Source of the DNA: Telopea speciosissima
Taxonomy: Eukaryota; Streptophyta; Magnoliopsida; Proteales; Proteaceae
Length of the DNA: 64,000 nucleotides
Reading direction: 5' to 3'
Assembly: GCF_018873765.1 (NCBI RefSeq)
Contig: NC_057922.1
Coordinates: forward strand, 10,181,563-10,245,562
Translations under genes and position numbers: made by a program
Part shown: piece after piece, positions 13,101-23,867 of the stretch
How positions within the stretch are numbered: the stretch's first letter is position 1
Layout of the letters: each line of letters begins with the position of its first letter
Notes under the pieces: model-generated
Database searches by the model: none
The model's input: only the letters and a program-made list of their open reading frames with translations
What the model was told of the DNA's origin: nothing

Positions 13101-16100
13101 GATTAGAAAGTTTCTTCCAAGGCAATATTGAGACCTGTACAAAAAGCTAACTAAGATCTTGGCTATTAACCACAATGAAAGTACTAAAGACAAATAAAAT
13201 CTAGCTAACAAAAAAATAGAAACTAACTAAAAAGCAAAGCTTTAAAACCCAATCCAAGCTGGAATTGGGGCCCACACCACTATTCACGTGGACAGTACCA
13301 CATGTACAGTTTCCAATGAACAGTAACATGAATAGTGGTTTGGTCCTTTTCTTCTTCATGCTTCGATCTACATCACTGATGCAACAAAGGCATTTTTTTT
13401 TTTAAACAACAACAAACTCATAATGTAGACCAGTCACAAGTGATAACCAGTCCACAAGAGGATTGCAAACTTCAGATCCAGTAACAGTAAGTACTTTGAT
13501 CGGTTCTCAGATTTGTAGGAAATTTCAGAATAAGAAATTGAAGGGAAGAAGAATATAGGGTAGTCTCTACCCATGGCCTCTCACCAATGGCATCTCACCA
13601 TACTCTCTCACAGAGCTAAGCACAAAGCTATGTTTTTTTCTTCTTTTTTCTCAATCTCATTAATCAAATCGTGTACAAGGCTGTAGCCCCTTACAAACTT
13701 ATATAGAAGACTCAATGAACAGACTCAAACACTAAAAAAGAAAGGCGTAACCCAATCCTTAACTAATAAGGTAACATAACCTGACTAGGAAATTAAAATT
13801 AAACAAAAAAACTGAATCAATACAAGAATCTAACTAAACTAATGAAGTAAATCCCGTTATCCTACTTTCTACCCATATTTTATGCTCATTAAATTGCTAA
13901 TTACAAAGAAAACCCGTGGGATCAAAGGCCCAACACCTACATAACCCATCCCAAAGCTTATTTCCAATAAAATAACCCCTTTAGGTGACTTAACTGCATC
14001 AACTCATTATCAATATATTAAGAAACACGTAGTACTTTTTGTTACCAGGAATTATTTGTTTCCTGTGGTCATCCGGCAGCTGGAGAACTATGCAAAGACG
14101 GAGGAAGCAAAAATTGAGGAGCTTATAAAAGCAGTTGCAGACGCAGGGGCTAAAGTTATTGTCAGTGGAGGAGCCGTTGGAGATATGGCATTACATTTCT
14201 GTGAGCGCTACAAGTAAACAAGTCTTTACCTTTTGCAATTCCGGATTGAGTTTTATTTGTTCAATAAGCCCCACCCTTTTTTCTTTTGTTAATTAATCAT
14301 TACTTAGTTGTTAGCTTTTTCAGTTTAAGCTTTAACATCTTAAATTTATAAATTGAAAAAAATAAATGAAGATCTTTGACAAAGGGGACTATGAATCATT
14401 GCAAGAGAATATATGTATCAATAATTTATTGTCCTCGACATATTTTTGTTGTTACATTAATATATGTCCTTTAGTTGACTCTTGGGCATATAGCATGCTG
14501 ATTACGCTTGCAAATGTATTTATGCTGCAAATGTTAATTGGTTCCTGGATACAATATATTTATTTTATTTATTTTCTCTTCAATAGTTCTTCAGCATGGG
14601 AGTTCCGTAGGCCATTGAGAAATTCTTGTGATTGGCGTTAGCCTAGTATCTCACTGTGCTGTCCAACCCATGGTTAAATAACTCGTTTCATTTTGGTGTT
14701 TCAGTCAATTCGAAACCATTGAAACACCAAAATTTTGCTGAAACCATGCATCTTTTTTCTTGGTTGTTTTGGTGGGAAAATGGCCATATTAGGCCCCGAC
14801 ACTTTAGGGAAACCTTGTTTTAGGCTAAATAAACACATGTAAATCTTCAAACACACACACACACACAAATTGTTGTTTTGGATTTACACCCTTGGTTGGT
14901 AGTAAACGTCGAACCCTATTGTATACCTTGTGTAATATTGCCTATTCTACACATTGTTTTAGTACTATAAGACATAATTGGCAAGTAAAAGTGTAAAACA
15001 AGTAAATTATGCAACAATCAATGAAAGAACATAATATTGATTAAAGTAGAAACTACAAACTACAAATGAATTATGCAACAATGGATGAAAGAACATAATA
15101 TTGATTATAGTTGAAACTACAAAGTACAGTGACCAACATATAGACACCCAAGTATAGTGACCAATTCATATGTCAGCCACTCTAGTCTTCCATGTCCAAC
15201 AATACAATACTTTGAGTTTGTGACTGTCTATTGATATGAACTATGACATGTTGGATCGAGTTCACTCATGGTCCGATGGAGCCGACGTGCATTGTCCTTC
15301 GATTGCATGACAAATGCATGCCATGTCATATTGTGCTAGAAGAACTGATACCTAAAACCTTGCTGTTTCCTCTTTCGTATATGTAGAGTATTGTAGTGTT
15401 TGAGTTTGGGGGCATATCGTTTTCTTAGTTTTGTTTCAACTGGCAGTTGCATAAATAGTTGTTAAGGTGTCTAGGCGACCCAAGGCTTTGGAGGGTCGCA
15501 CCCGCCTAGACGTCACCTAGCATTTTTTTTTAATGTATGAATTTATCTATATATCTAGTATAGTAATAATATAATTATGCTTACAACATTATAGAACCAA
15601 CAATATAGATTGAGTCAATGCACTAATTTGCCATTATTTCTAGCAACATCATTATGTTAGAAACAACATTATTTAGAGTAGGGAAAACAAACCCGTAAGT
15701 AAACAAGAGAAGGAGAACAAGAGAAGTGAACTAGTGAAGTTTGATTTCTATCTTTCTTTATTTAATTTTTTGATTACTAAATGATCCCATGCTTCTCACC
15801 TATACCCAAACTTGTACACACAGCAATAAAAATGTTAGAAACACATTATTTAGGTGAAAAAAAACATTAGTAAAAAAAAATGCCCAGGGACCTAGGTGTC
15901 CCAAGGATGCCCCTATGCGACGCCCAGAGTCCAAAGGCACCTGCTTTGTCAAGTTGGGATAAGGTGGATGACCGCCCATGCCTTGGAAACTTGCCCAGAT
16001 GCCCAGGCGGCACTTTGACAAATGACAACTATGGTTGCATATCTGGAGCTGCAGACTTGTTATTTCTTGGTGTTTCAAATGGGGCTCAGTTTTTCTTTTC

Positions 16101-19100
16101 TTCGCCTATCTTTTCTTAATAAATTACTTTTTTTTTTTAAAGAAAATGATTAGCAGAAAGAAAAGGTACTGAATCTGGCATTGTTTTTGCTTGCAGACTC
16201 ATGGTCTTAAAGATCAGTTCAAAGTTTGAACTGCGACGTTTTTGCCGTACTACTGGCTCTGTTGCACTCGTAAGTCTGTCATCAGTTGAGTTTAGTTTGA
16301 ATTGCTATGTCCCCTAATATACTTTTGCCATTTTGTCCACAGCTGAAGCTTAGCCAACCCAACCCTGATGATTTGGGAGTTGCTGATTCTATTTCAGTGG
16401 AAGAAATTGGTGGTGTTCGGGTATGCTGCTTAGACCTGCCATTAAATCAACATCTTGGTTATATTTTGTTGTTATCTTATGCATTGTTGCTAAATTCATT
16501 ACTTCTCACCAACTGCTAATTTGCATCCTTGCGTTCGTACACAGGTCACTATTGTGAAAAACGAAGAAGATGGAAATTCAGTAGCAACTGTAGTTTTACG
16601 AGGAAGTACTGACAGTATATTAGATGACCTTGAAAGGGCAGTTGATGATGGTGTTAATACTTATAAGGTATTCTTTGAACATCAATGTATTTCAAATATT
16701 TTTCAAGGTTAATCTTGAATATACTTTAATTATTATAGTTCAGAAATGTTTCTTTGGGTGCCTTAAAAATATTATTTTTCTATCATATGAGATCTTCAAC
16801 GTCTAAGGTAATGATTTGATAATACATTTCTCTACCTCAGGCAATGTGCAGGGACAGCCGCATTGTTCCTGGGGCTGCAGCAACTGAAATAGAGTTGGCA
16901 AGAAAACTTAAAGAGTTTTCATTTAAAGAAACAGGGTAACTCCCTCTCTCTCACTGTTCTTTTTCCACTTTTGTACTGTTTGGGTACATGTATGATTTCT
17001 TACGTGAGCCCAAAAGCCACAGAATGATCTCAATTGTCTCCTTAGATAATCCCTAAACTAGTACAGAATGTTGTGGTGATGCAGGAGACCCTAGGAGGTC
17101 TCAAAGATGTAGGCTTAACTGCTAGAAAAATAGTGAAAACAGGGGAAGCTTAAAGGGAAAAGAGAAATTAGGGCAAAAGCATATTTGTCAAGGTGACTAG
17201 GCGACCCAAGGTGTTGGAGGGGTGCCTAGTTCTAGGCGTGCAATATAAAATAGTATAGGAATGATAATTTTGTATAATTATGCTTATATGCAACATAGGA
17301 GTCATATCAATGCAATATGATATGATTGTGCTAGTAATGACCTAATATGAGAAAATCAACATATAATAAACAAAGCATTGGATATAATATAAAGCATATT
17401 ATCATGAAAAACAAAATAAATATAAATCAATGTAAACTCGTGAAGTGTCAAAAAAGTGATATAATATAAGGTGTGCTATCACTAGGCCACAAGGTGATGC
17501 CTAGGCGTGGAGTCGCCTTTCTTGCATCAAACAAGGTGTGCTGTCACATTGGACCCGAGAAGGCGCTTGGTTGTCTAGGTGGTGCCTAGGCGATGCCTTG
17601 ACCACTATGGGCAAAAGATCAAAGATAAGATACTGTTCTAGGTCTGAACAGTATCCATGAACAGTACATAGAAGATAAAGGAAATAGTACAGAGAGTAGC
17701 AACAGATAAGTAGCTGCAGCAAACAAACAGAAAATCAGTTCGAAAATTTGTTTTCAGTTAAGAGGAAGATTTATCAGTTTTCTCTTTCAGAATTAACTAA
17801 CCAGCAAAAGAGAGAATAGAGTGCTGAGAGAAGGAAACAGCAGCCTGCGATAGAAGATAATTCTATCACAGGTTCTGGGTTCTATTTATGAAAAAGACAC
17901 ATAAAATTAGGTTAGTTGGTTAGGGGTTTATAAGAAATTATCCCTAAGTCGTCACTCATTATATCTTAATAAATAAAGACTTAAAATAAAGAAAAGGACA
18001 TAGAATCCCCAAAACCCAAAATGACAGTGACAAAACTACCCCTAATTCTCAAAACTCCCCCTCAAGCTGGAGCATATAGGTCTCCCATGCCCAGCTTGTT
18101 ACAACAGGTGTAAAAATTAGGAACAAACAAAGATTTGGTGAAGACATCAGCTAGCTGATTTGAAGAGGAAACAAACGGAGTCTCAACTAGCTTCTTCAAG
18201 ACAGCATCGCGAACAAAGTGACAATCTACTTCAATATGTTTAGTCCGCTCATGTTAAACAGGGTTACTCGTAATATATATCGCTGCTTGGTTATCAAAAT
18301 ACATCCTCATCGGCGTAAGCACAAAAAATCCCATTTCAAGGAAAAGAGACTTGAGCCACATCAACTCAGCTGTGGTGTGGGCCATAGCCCGATACTTTGT
18401 CTCTACACTCGACCGCACAACTGTAGTCTGCTTTACTATGCCATGAGATAAGATTACCCCCAACAAACGTACAATAACCTGTAGTGGAACGGCAATTACT
18501 TGTCGACCCAGCCTAATCTGCATCAGAATAAGCAACGAGATCCATATGCCGATTCAGATGATAAACCAATCCTTTACCAGGAGCACCCTTCAAATAACGA
18601 AGTATGCGAATAGCAGCATCCCAGTGAGCTTTCTAAGGAGTTTGCATAAACTGGTTCAGAACATCAACAACAAAAGAAATGTCTGGTTTTGTGACAGTAA
18701 GGTAAATCAACTTTCCAACTAAACTCCTGTACTGGTGCACATCCTTAAGAGGATCGCCATCATCTACACCAAACTTATAATGAAGATCCATGGGAATATT
18801 CACCGACTTAGACACAAGCATGCCAGTATCAGACAAAAGATCTAAAACATACTTCCTTTGGGAAAGATTGATACCCTTTTTGCATCTCACAACCTCAATA
18901 CCAAGAAAGTAGTGAAGATCACCTAAATCCTTGGTCTGAAAATTCTGTTGTAAGTAAGCCTTTACCTCAGCAATGCCTGACACATCATCACCAGAAACAA
19001 TAATATTATCAATGTACACAACTAGAACCACCAACTTGCCACCACAACGACGAACAAACACAGAATGATCAGAGTAACACTGCGAAAAACCGCACGATAC

Positions 19101-22100
19101 AACTGTGGCACTAAATTTCTCAAACCATGCTCTGGGTGATTGTTTGAGACCATAGATTGCATTCTGCAATTTGCACACCCGAGTACTACTTTCCCCCTGA
19201 ACAACATACCCAGGAGGTTGCTCCATATACACCTCCTTATGAAGATCACCATACAAGAAGGCATTTTTAATATCCAACTGAAACTAGGGCCAATCAAAAT
19301 TAATTGCCATAGAAATAAGAAGGCAAACAGAAACAGCCGAGCAATAGGAGAGAAGGTCTCAAAGTAGTCTACACCATAAGTCTGTGTTTACCCCTTGGCA
19401 ACCAAACGGGCTTTAAGCTGCTGAGCAGAATCATCCAGAAGGTTTTTAATTGTGTAAACCTAGCGACACTTAACAAGTTCCTTTCCAGGAGGCAGATCTA
19501 CCAAACTCCAAGTGTGACGAGATAAGAGAGCATCCATTTCCAAATCCATGGCCTTTTTCCAACTAGGCAGACGAAGAGCCTCAGTATGAGTTTTGGGAAT
19601 AGGGTTGGAAGACAAGGACAAGGCAAAGTTATGAACAGAAGAGGGTAAGTGAGCAAGGGACATATACTTATAAATAGAATATAAGGCATTGGACTTTTGA
19701 GTGCAAGAGCGAGTACCTTTACAAAAAGCAATGGATAAGTCATCAGTGGAAAATGAAAGTGGAGCTACACTAGACGAAGAAGCTGGCAGAGGTGGTGAAA
19801 CAGGTGGAGCTAGTGGGACCTCTTGTTGAGGTACTGACTTGTCACGCTGCTGATAAACCTGCAATGGTGGTGTAGGGAAAGGGACAAGAGCAGGGACAGG
19901 AGGGGCGTCGACATGCCACTCATCATTAGAGATAGAGGAGGATGAAGAAAAATAAGAACGGTCCTCAAAGAAGGTGACATGCTGACATCAGCACTCACAA
20001 AATACCTATGGGCGATAGGGTCATAACTCTTGTACCCTTTCTGGATACAAGAATATCCAAGAAAAACACACTTAGTGAACATAGGAGAGAGTTTATCAGA
20101 ATAAGTATGTAGATTGTGAACAAAACAAATACATCCAAAAACACGAGGAGGTAAATGAAAACTGGGTTGACCAGGAAAAATAATGGAAAAAGGAGACTTG
20201 TCGGCAAGAACAGAAGAAGGCATTCGAAATCAGAACTAGCTAAACCGGCAGAAGAGAGAAGAAGAAGAAGAGAGAATAGAAGAGAAGCGCACTGCCGAGA
20301 GAAGGAAACAGTAGCCTGCGATAGAATTATCGAAATTCTATTGCAGGTTCTTTGTTCTATTTATGAAAAAGACACATAAAATTAGGTAAGTTGGTTAGGG
20401 GTTTATAAGAAATTACCCCTAAGCCCTCACCTATTACATCTTAACAAATAAAGACTTAAAATAAAGAAAAGAACATAGAACCCCAAAAACCCAAAATAAC
20501 AGTGACAAAATAACCCCTAATTCTCAACAAACTCTAGAGGAAGATGTCTCAGTTTTCTCTTTCAACTCTCTGTATTCAACTCTATTCCATATTTCCATTC
20601 CATGTGCAGCTTTATTTAAAGAGTTGCGATAATCTTAAAATGGAAAGAAGTCTAATTAAGACAAACTCTACAAGTCTCTAATCTAGGGCTTTCCATACCT
20701 TTATCATTTTCTGAGTAGCTAATAATGATTCATCAAGAAACAGAGCAAACTTTTTAACAAAACCAAAAATACGTATAGCCGTAAACCTTAACCCATTGGA
20801 CCCTTAATAGGCCCTTTACATCATTAAACTGAAAAAGCCCAAATGATGCTCAAGCCCAGAGAAACTTGAAATAAACAGCCAATAAACCAACTGTAGAACT
20901 TGGCCCACTTTCGCAAGGTCAGTTGAGAGAAATCTCAACACCCCCATTTGGATGCTCCCGTTTCAGGTTAACTAGTCGGACATCAGCCTGAGGAAACCTT
21001 AATATTCCAAGCCTTTTTCCTCGAGTTGAAAGCAGATCAAGCAGCAACTGCTGCTGCAAAAAATGTCTGCATAGCTTTCTTGCAGTACTATGAAAATGAA
21101 TCAACAAATAACTTAAGAACTAGTAAGTTGATCAATTTGACAACCTTCTCACCTACCTTGCCTCCCCCTCAAAATTCATTCCAAGATCATGATGACTCAG
21201 GAGGGGGTGGATGTATAGAAAAGAAGAAAACAAAGTTTTACAAAGAACCACATGAATGCACTGCTCTAGTTCTACTGTTCATTTATTCCCATTGATCTAC
21301 TCAAGCATGGCTAGCAGGGTTATTAAACTATATCAATTCTATCACTGCAGATTGGATCAATATGCTATACCAAAATTTGCAGAAAGTTTTAAAATGGACT
21401 CGGGAGGGGGTGGATGTATTCTCCTCTCCTTTTTTAGGAAAAGAAGAAAACAAAGTTTTACAAAGAACCACATGAATGCACTGCTATAGTTCTACTGTTC
21501 ATTTATTCCCATTGATCTACTCAAGCATGGCTATCAGGGTGATTAAACTATATCAATTCTTTCACTGCAGTTTGGATCAGTATGCTGTAGCAAAATTTGC
21601 AGAAAGTTTTGAAATGGTACCTAAAACCTTGGCTGAGAATGCTGGACTCAACGCAATGGAGATCATTTCTACCCTATATGCTGAGCATGCAGCTGGAAAC
21701 ACGAAAGTGGGAATTGACTTGGATGAAGGTGCCTGCAAAGATGTGACAGCTGTGAATATTTGGGACCTCTATGTTACCAAGTGAGCTGTTTTCTGACTTG
21801 TTAATATCAATAAGTTGCTATGAAACTGTCTGATGTTTTTCTTCACACTGCTTTGACAATGTTTTTATGCATCAGCTTGTGAGAATGCCTGTTGGGGATC
21901 TTTTTTCTGAAGTGACAGTGATCTCAACCATATTAGAGTTTCAATAATGTGGGATGGTAGTAAGATCATGTTCACAAACACTTTGTCGGATACCACATTC
22001 TTCTATCATGCTCCACCACCACCACCACCACACACCCCCTCCACCCCCCCCAACCCCCCCCCAACCCCCCCAAAAAAAAAATAAAAAAAAAAAATATATA

Positions 22101-22697
22101 TATAACTGAAGTTGCACACTTTATTTTTTCTTATTTATTATTCTAATCTATTGCTTTGATAGGCTTTATCATTCTATCCATTGCTACATATTAACCCACC
22201 ACCAGATTTTGGATGCATGTGAGACAATTTATCTGGCTTACATACATTGAGATCGGAAACTCAGTGCGCTCTTTATTGTTCAACCAATGAATTTATACCT
22301 CATGAGAGCAGGAGTTACATTATTTTTCAGAGTTAAGGAAAATGAGCACGGTTTAAAAATTTTAAACATCTCCCCCCCCCCCCTTGTGTACAAGTATGCA
22401 GTTCCCGACATAGACTGTTCTATGAAATTTATTTTAATAATATTTGTGGGGCTTCATTTCAGGTTTTTTGCTCTTAAATATGCTGCAGATGCTGCCTGCA
22501 CTGTTCTTCGGGTAGATCAGGTAAATCCCTGTTAATTTTGGGTTCAATGGACTCCCAACTTTTGTTTGCCACATAATGTAGCTATTGGTAGTTCCGCTCC
22601 TGGTAAACATGCCTGCCTGCTATGTTTGCAGATTATAATGTCAAAACCAGCAGGCGGACCAAAGAGAGACCCAGCTGCAGGGATGGATGAGGATTAG
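4127..22697 (+). CDS. CCT8: T-complex protein 1 subunit theta (CCT8), 13 exons
   Basis: Subunit of the cytosolic group II chaperonin TRiC/CCT, which folds actin, tubulin and other proteins using ATP. Exons: 4127-4271, 5036-5298, 5401-5547, 5667-5828, 12140-12217, 14080-14213, 16197-16269, 16343-16420, 16545-16667, 16841-16935, 21571-21780, 22463-22520, 22632-22697. All introns are GT-AG. The 1632 coding bases give 543 aa, the usual length for plant CCT8. Visible family features: SLGPNG near residue 47, TNDAATIVNEL, the ATPase motif GDGAN, GGGLHN, RIVPGAAATE and the C-terminal tail GGPKRDPAAGMDED. ATG 4127 is chosen because it leads directly into MQPYGIQSMLKEG, the conserved N terminus; ATG 4136 is an alternative. 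Introns 4 (6.3 kb), 5, 6 and 10 (4.6 kb) are swollen by transposons. Exon 11 is preceded by a partial duplicate of itself. Confidence 0.97.
6318..6400 (+). mobile_element. RTE LINE 3' tail in CCT8 intron 4
   Basis: About 80 bp matching only the 3' terminus of the RTE family: 'ggatccatgtacccgatccc' followed by 'atttagttgggataaggc' and a TTG-repeat tail. This is a heavily 5'-truncated insertion with no coding sequence left. Confidence 0.7.
7330..7560 (+). pseudogene. RPN2/PSMD1-like 5' gene fragment (captured)
   Basis: ATG at 7513 opens MATMVSSASGLLA, which matches the N terminus of plant 26S proteasome regulatory subunit RPN2 (PSMD1 family). After 13 residues the frame diverges and soon stops. 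Upstream is CT- and GA-rich DNA of 5'-UTR character. Thirteen residues are little evidence, so the identity is tentative. It lies inside the TIR element in CCT8 intron 4, in the sense direction. Confidence 0.4.
7831..8140 (-). pseudogene. Class III peroxidase 5' fragment (captured)
   Basis: Reading the minus strand from ATG 8138-8140 gives a hydrophobic signal peptide (ALPLFILLFISISES), then NYY, a stop in place of the usual Lys, KTCPQMEQII, RLFFHYSMVDGCDASI, KAERD, LSLSGNAFDVIV. This is the N-terminal third of a secretory plant peroxidase. The distal-haem motif FHDCFVDGCDAS has lost its Asp and Cys (FHYS). The similarity ends at about 7831. The stop, the lost catalytic residues and the truncation make it a pseudogene fragment. 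Confidence 0.8.
8995..9660 (+). mobile_element. Possible LTR-like or other repeat in CCT8 intron 4
   Basis: A stretch with hairpin-like short repeats (for example GGATCCTTTAGAAGGATCC at about 9305-9323), a TATAAATAAA box near 9466 and several GGTGGTGAA.CC repeats at 9530-9650. This layout recalls a plant LTR with promoter and transcript end, but I found neither a partner copy nor terminal signatures. Weak call. Confidence 0.25.
10057..10803 (+). mobile_element. RTE-type LINE fragment in CCT8 intron 4
   Basis: The C-terminal part of RTE reverse transcriptase is readable with interruptions: KVKDMEINLGNKRLSEMKY, then YFRYLRSIINKEGDIEEVV, MMYGAECWTVKKCHIEKL and ADLGAASINNKL, then the RTE 3' end (ggatccatgttgcagacccc). 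Several in-frame stops show it is dead. It is the longest of the RTE copies here and lies in the sense direction of CCT8. Confidence 0.85.
10830..11000 (+). repeat. Pyrimidine-rich low-complexity tract
   Basis: Dense T/C sequence with runs of TTTTTTTT. It creates spurious open frames but has no gene-like content. It directly follows the RTE 3' end in CCT8 intron 4. Confidence 0.6.
11230..11940 (-). mobile_element. L1-type LINE fragment (zf-RVT region), antisense in CCT8 intron 4
   Basis: The minus strand reads WRQALKVAFQRQYITISLL, then GTLRHHQIWAAALNKGF and, further on, DLWKLVTYAVVCSLWKHRNRRIF. The last piece is the typical end of the zinc-binding reverse-transcriptase-associated (zf-RVT) region of plant L1 ORF2. 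Stops interrupt it. This is a fragment with no full reverse transcriptase. Confidence 0.6.
12218..14079. other. CCT8 intron 5: repeat-like, no gene seen
   Basis: The 1.86-kb intron has A-rich runs and the character of retrotransposon terminal DNA in 13380-14010 (ACAACAACAAACTC near 13406, several 'ggcccaacacc' style motifs), but no coding domain and no paired ends. I cannot assign it to a family. Confidence 0.35.
15005..15132. repeat. 64-bp tandem repeat, two copies, CCT8 intron 6
   Basis: AATTATGCAACAAT...GATGAAAGAACATAATATTGATT occurs at 15005 and again at 15069, a period of 64 bp, with few differences. A (CA)n run lies nearby at about 14852-14867. Confidence 0.75.
15454..16033. mobile_element. 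hAT-type MITE in CCT8 intron 6, 8-bp target duplication
   Basis: A 580-bp non-autonomous element. Its ends are inverted: AATAGTTGTTAAGG on the left, and the reverse complement of the right end reads CATAGTTGTCATTT. It is flanked by the perfect 8-bp direct repeat GTTGCATA at 15446-15453 and 16034-16041, the size typical of hAT insertions. The subterminal parts are rich in 'cctaggcg..' motifs shared with the copy at 17180-17609. There is no transposase. Confidence 0.85.
17180..17609. mobile_element. hAT-type MITE in CCT8 intron 10, 8-bp target duplication
   Basis: A 430-bp relative of the element at 15454-16033. It begins CATATTTGTCAAGGTGACTA and ends CCTTGACCACTATG (inverted). It is flanked by the perfect 8-bp repeat GGCAAAAG at 17172-17179 and 17610-17617. 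Inside are the same 'ctaggcgacccaagg' subterminal motifs. Two insertions of one family in one host gene, both with intact target duplications, suggest fairly recent activity. Confidence 0.88.
17780..20526 (-). mobile_element. Ty1/copia LTR retrotransposon fossil, antisense in CCT8 intron 10
   Basis: A broken, internally shortened copia element. The left LTR (its 3' LTR) ends near 18051 and is followed by a polypurine-tract-like run on the minus strand. Reverse transcriptase and RNase H pieces (18254-19297) and an integrase C-terminal/linker piece (19460-20223) follow. The right LTR ends at 20526. The gag and protease region is absent. The two LTRs, about 280-300 bp, agree at roughly nine in ten positions by eye, implying an insertion a few million years old (inference). 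The frames are interrupted in several places. A similar ~30-bp stretch lies at 17760-17790 and 20532-20561, one on each side. Confidence 0.9.
20532..20945 (-). mobile_element. Possible second LTR-like remnant beside the copia fossil
   Basis: The stretch ends with 'gagaaatctcaaca' followed by a run of C, which on the minus strand would be a polypurine tract next to an LTR start (TGTTGAGATTTC). I saw no second copy and no coding sequence, so this could be a solo LTR or coincidence. Confidence 0.25.
21194..21570 (+). repeat. Partial tandem duplication of intron 10 end and exon 11 start of CCT8
   Basis: A ~203-bp unit (21194-21396) recurs directly downstream (from 21397), with a 17-bp length difference, giving a 220-bp offset over most of its length. 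The first unit contains a copy of the acceptor site (ending 21350) and of the first ~46 bases of exon 11 (21351-21396), reading LDQYAIPKFAESFKM against LDQYAVAKFAESFEM in the true exon. The first copy lacks the rest of the exon. If spliced, it would stay open through the intervening DNA and end at a TAG near 21485. The true acceptor is the second one (ending 21570), because only it continues into the conserved protein. Confidence 0.9.
22013..22110. repeat. C/A low-complexity tract, CCT8 intron 11
   Basis: CCA repeats pass into C-runs, A-runs and a short TA repeat. A second C-run lies at about 22372-22383 in the same intron. Simple sequence with no other content. Confidence 0.8.
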
Positions 22698-23867
22698 CTT
22701 CCCACATTGTAGTTTAGTCCAACGATTTTGACAGTTATATTGCAGGCAGGTTCTCTGTTCTGGGCGATGGATGCTCTAGTTTCCATTTTTGAGAGCTAAC
22801 ATGTGGTAGAAGGAAAATTTTGGTTCAATGAAAGGAAAAAAAAAAAAAAAAAGATCAAGATGAAACTTGCAAACACCGCTTTGTGCATTGTTTTGATGAG
22901 TGTTGGTGTTTTGCAATTCTATGTATCCCTTTCTTGTAATTTGCATTGACAACTGTAGTCGTGAGATTTATCTGTTTTATGTAACTTTATGGTTGCTAAT
23001 TTCAAGGCCTTGGCCTGTGCATTTATGTCATCAACCACTGTTGTATTCTTGTGGAGTTCATGATATTGAAGGAGAGCAGTTTGCTGCCCAAGTTCATTCA
23101 TCCAGAGGAGGGGGGACCTTTAAGGGACACCACATCTGACTCACAATATTGCTTAATACTAATGCAGCCTGAATTGTGAAACATTCTTCATCCGGCAAAT
23201 CAAAATTCTAAGAAAGGTATCTTGAGGTATTTATGTGAGTGCAATGGTTGAGTAAATTTAATTGCTAAATTTCTTTTTCATAGTTTCCTACTTGTGTGCT
23301 TGGTTGGACAAGTCACTTCTACTCATCTAATCGTTTTCGTTTGGATGGGGTACATAGACATAACAAGAGGTCATATCATTCCTTAAAGGTTGTGGGCGCA
23401 GTAATCAACTGGCTAAGCCCACCCCATTGTTAATCCTAGTTTAGAAGATAATTTAGGCATTAAAAGATGGAATTAGTGTTTTGTTTTTGAGAAAGTTTTC
23501 CTTCACCGCAGTGTAGGTTTGTAAACCCCTATAGGGTTTTAGTATGTTTCTTAAAATATCCTCCTGATACCATTCCATGTGCATCTAAAGCACCATGGAA
23601 AATTCGGTCCTTAATAGTGCTCTAAATGACTTGTCATGGATTAGGAAAAGGCCCCACTTCCCCTAATAAAAGGGGGACTAGGATAAAGGAGAAACGCATA
23701 AGAAAAATCAAGCCAGGAATATCTGTAATATCTATCTATTATCTTCAATATAAGGAAGCAACGAAAAGTGCCGTCCGATGAGAGGCTTATAAGCACCACT
23801 CAATCTCTCTCTCTCTCAAAAGTAAATACGCAAAAGGAACTTGCAGTCTTCTTGGCGCGGGCATGCC
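22698..23867. other. CCT8 3' UTR and CCT8-PNSB2 intergenic DNA
   Basis: The first ~250 bp after the CCT8 stop is probably 3' UTR, with an A-run at about 22838. The rest has no gene. Positions 23485-23590 contain a repeat that starts GAAAGTTTTCCTTCACC and reads on to GGTTTGTAAACCCCTATAGG; its relative lies inverted near 55950-56085. A CT repeat at 23806-23817 precedes PNSB2. Confidence 0.5.

Noticed and set aside
16307-16519. 70-codon frame over CCT8 exon 8.
   Set aside because: Only the central 26 residues are coding (exon 8); the rest is intron read-through.
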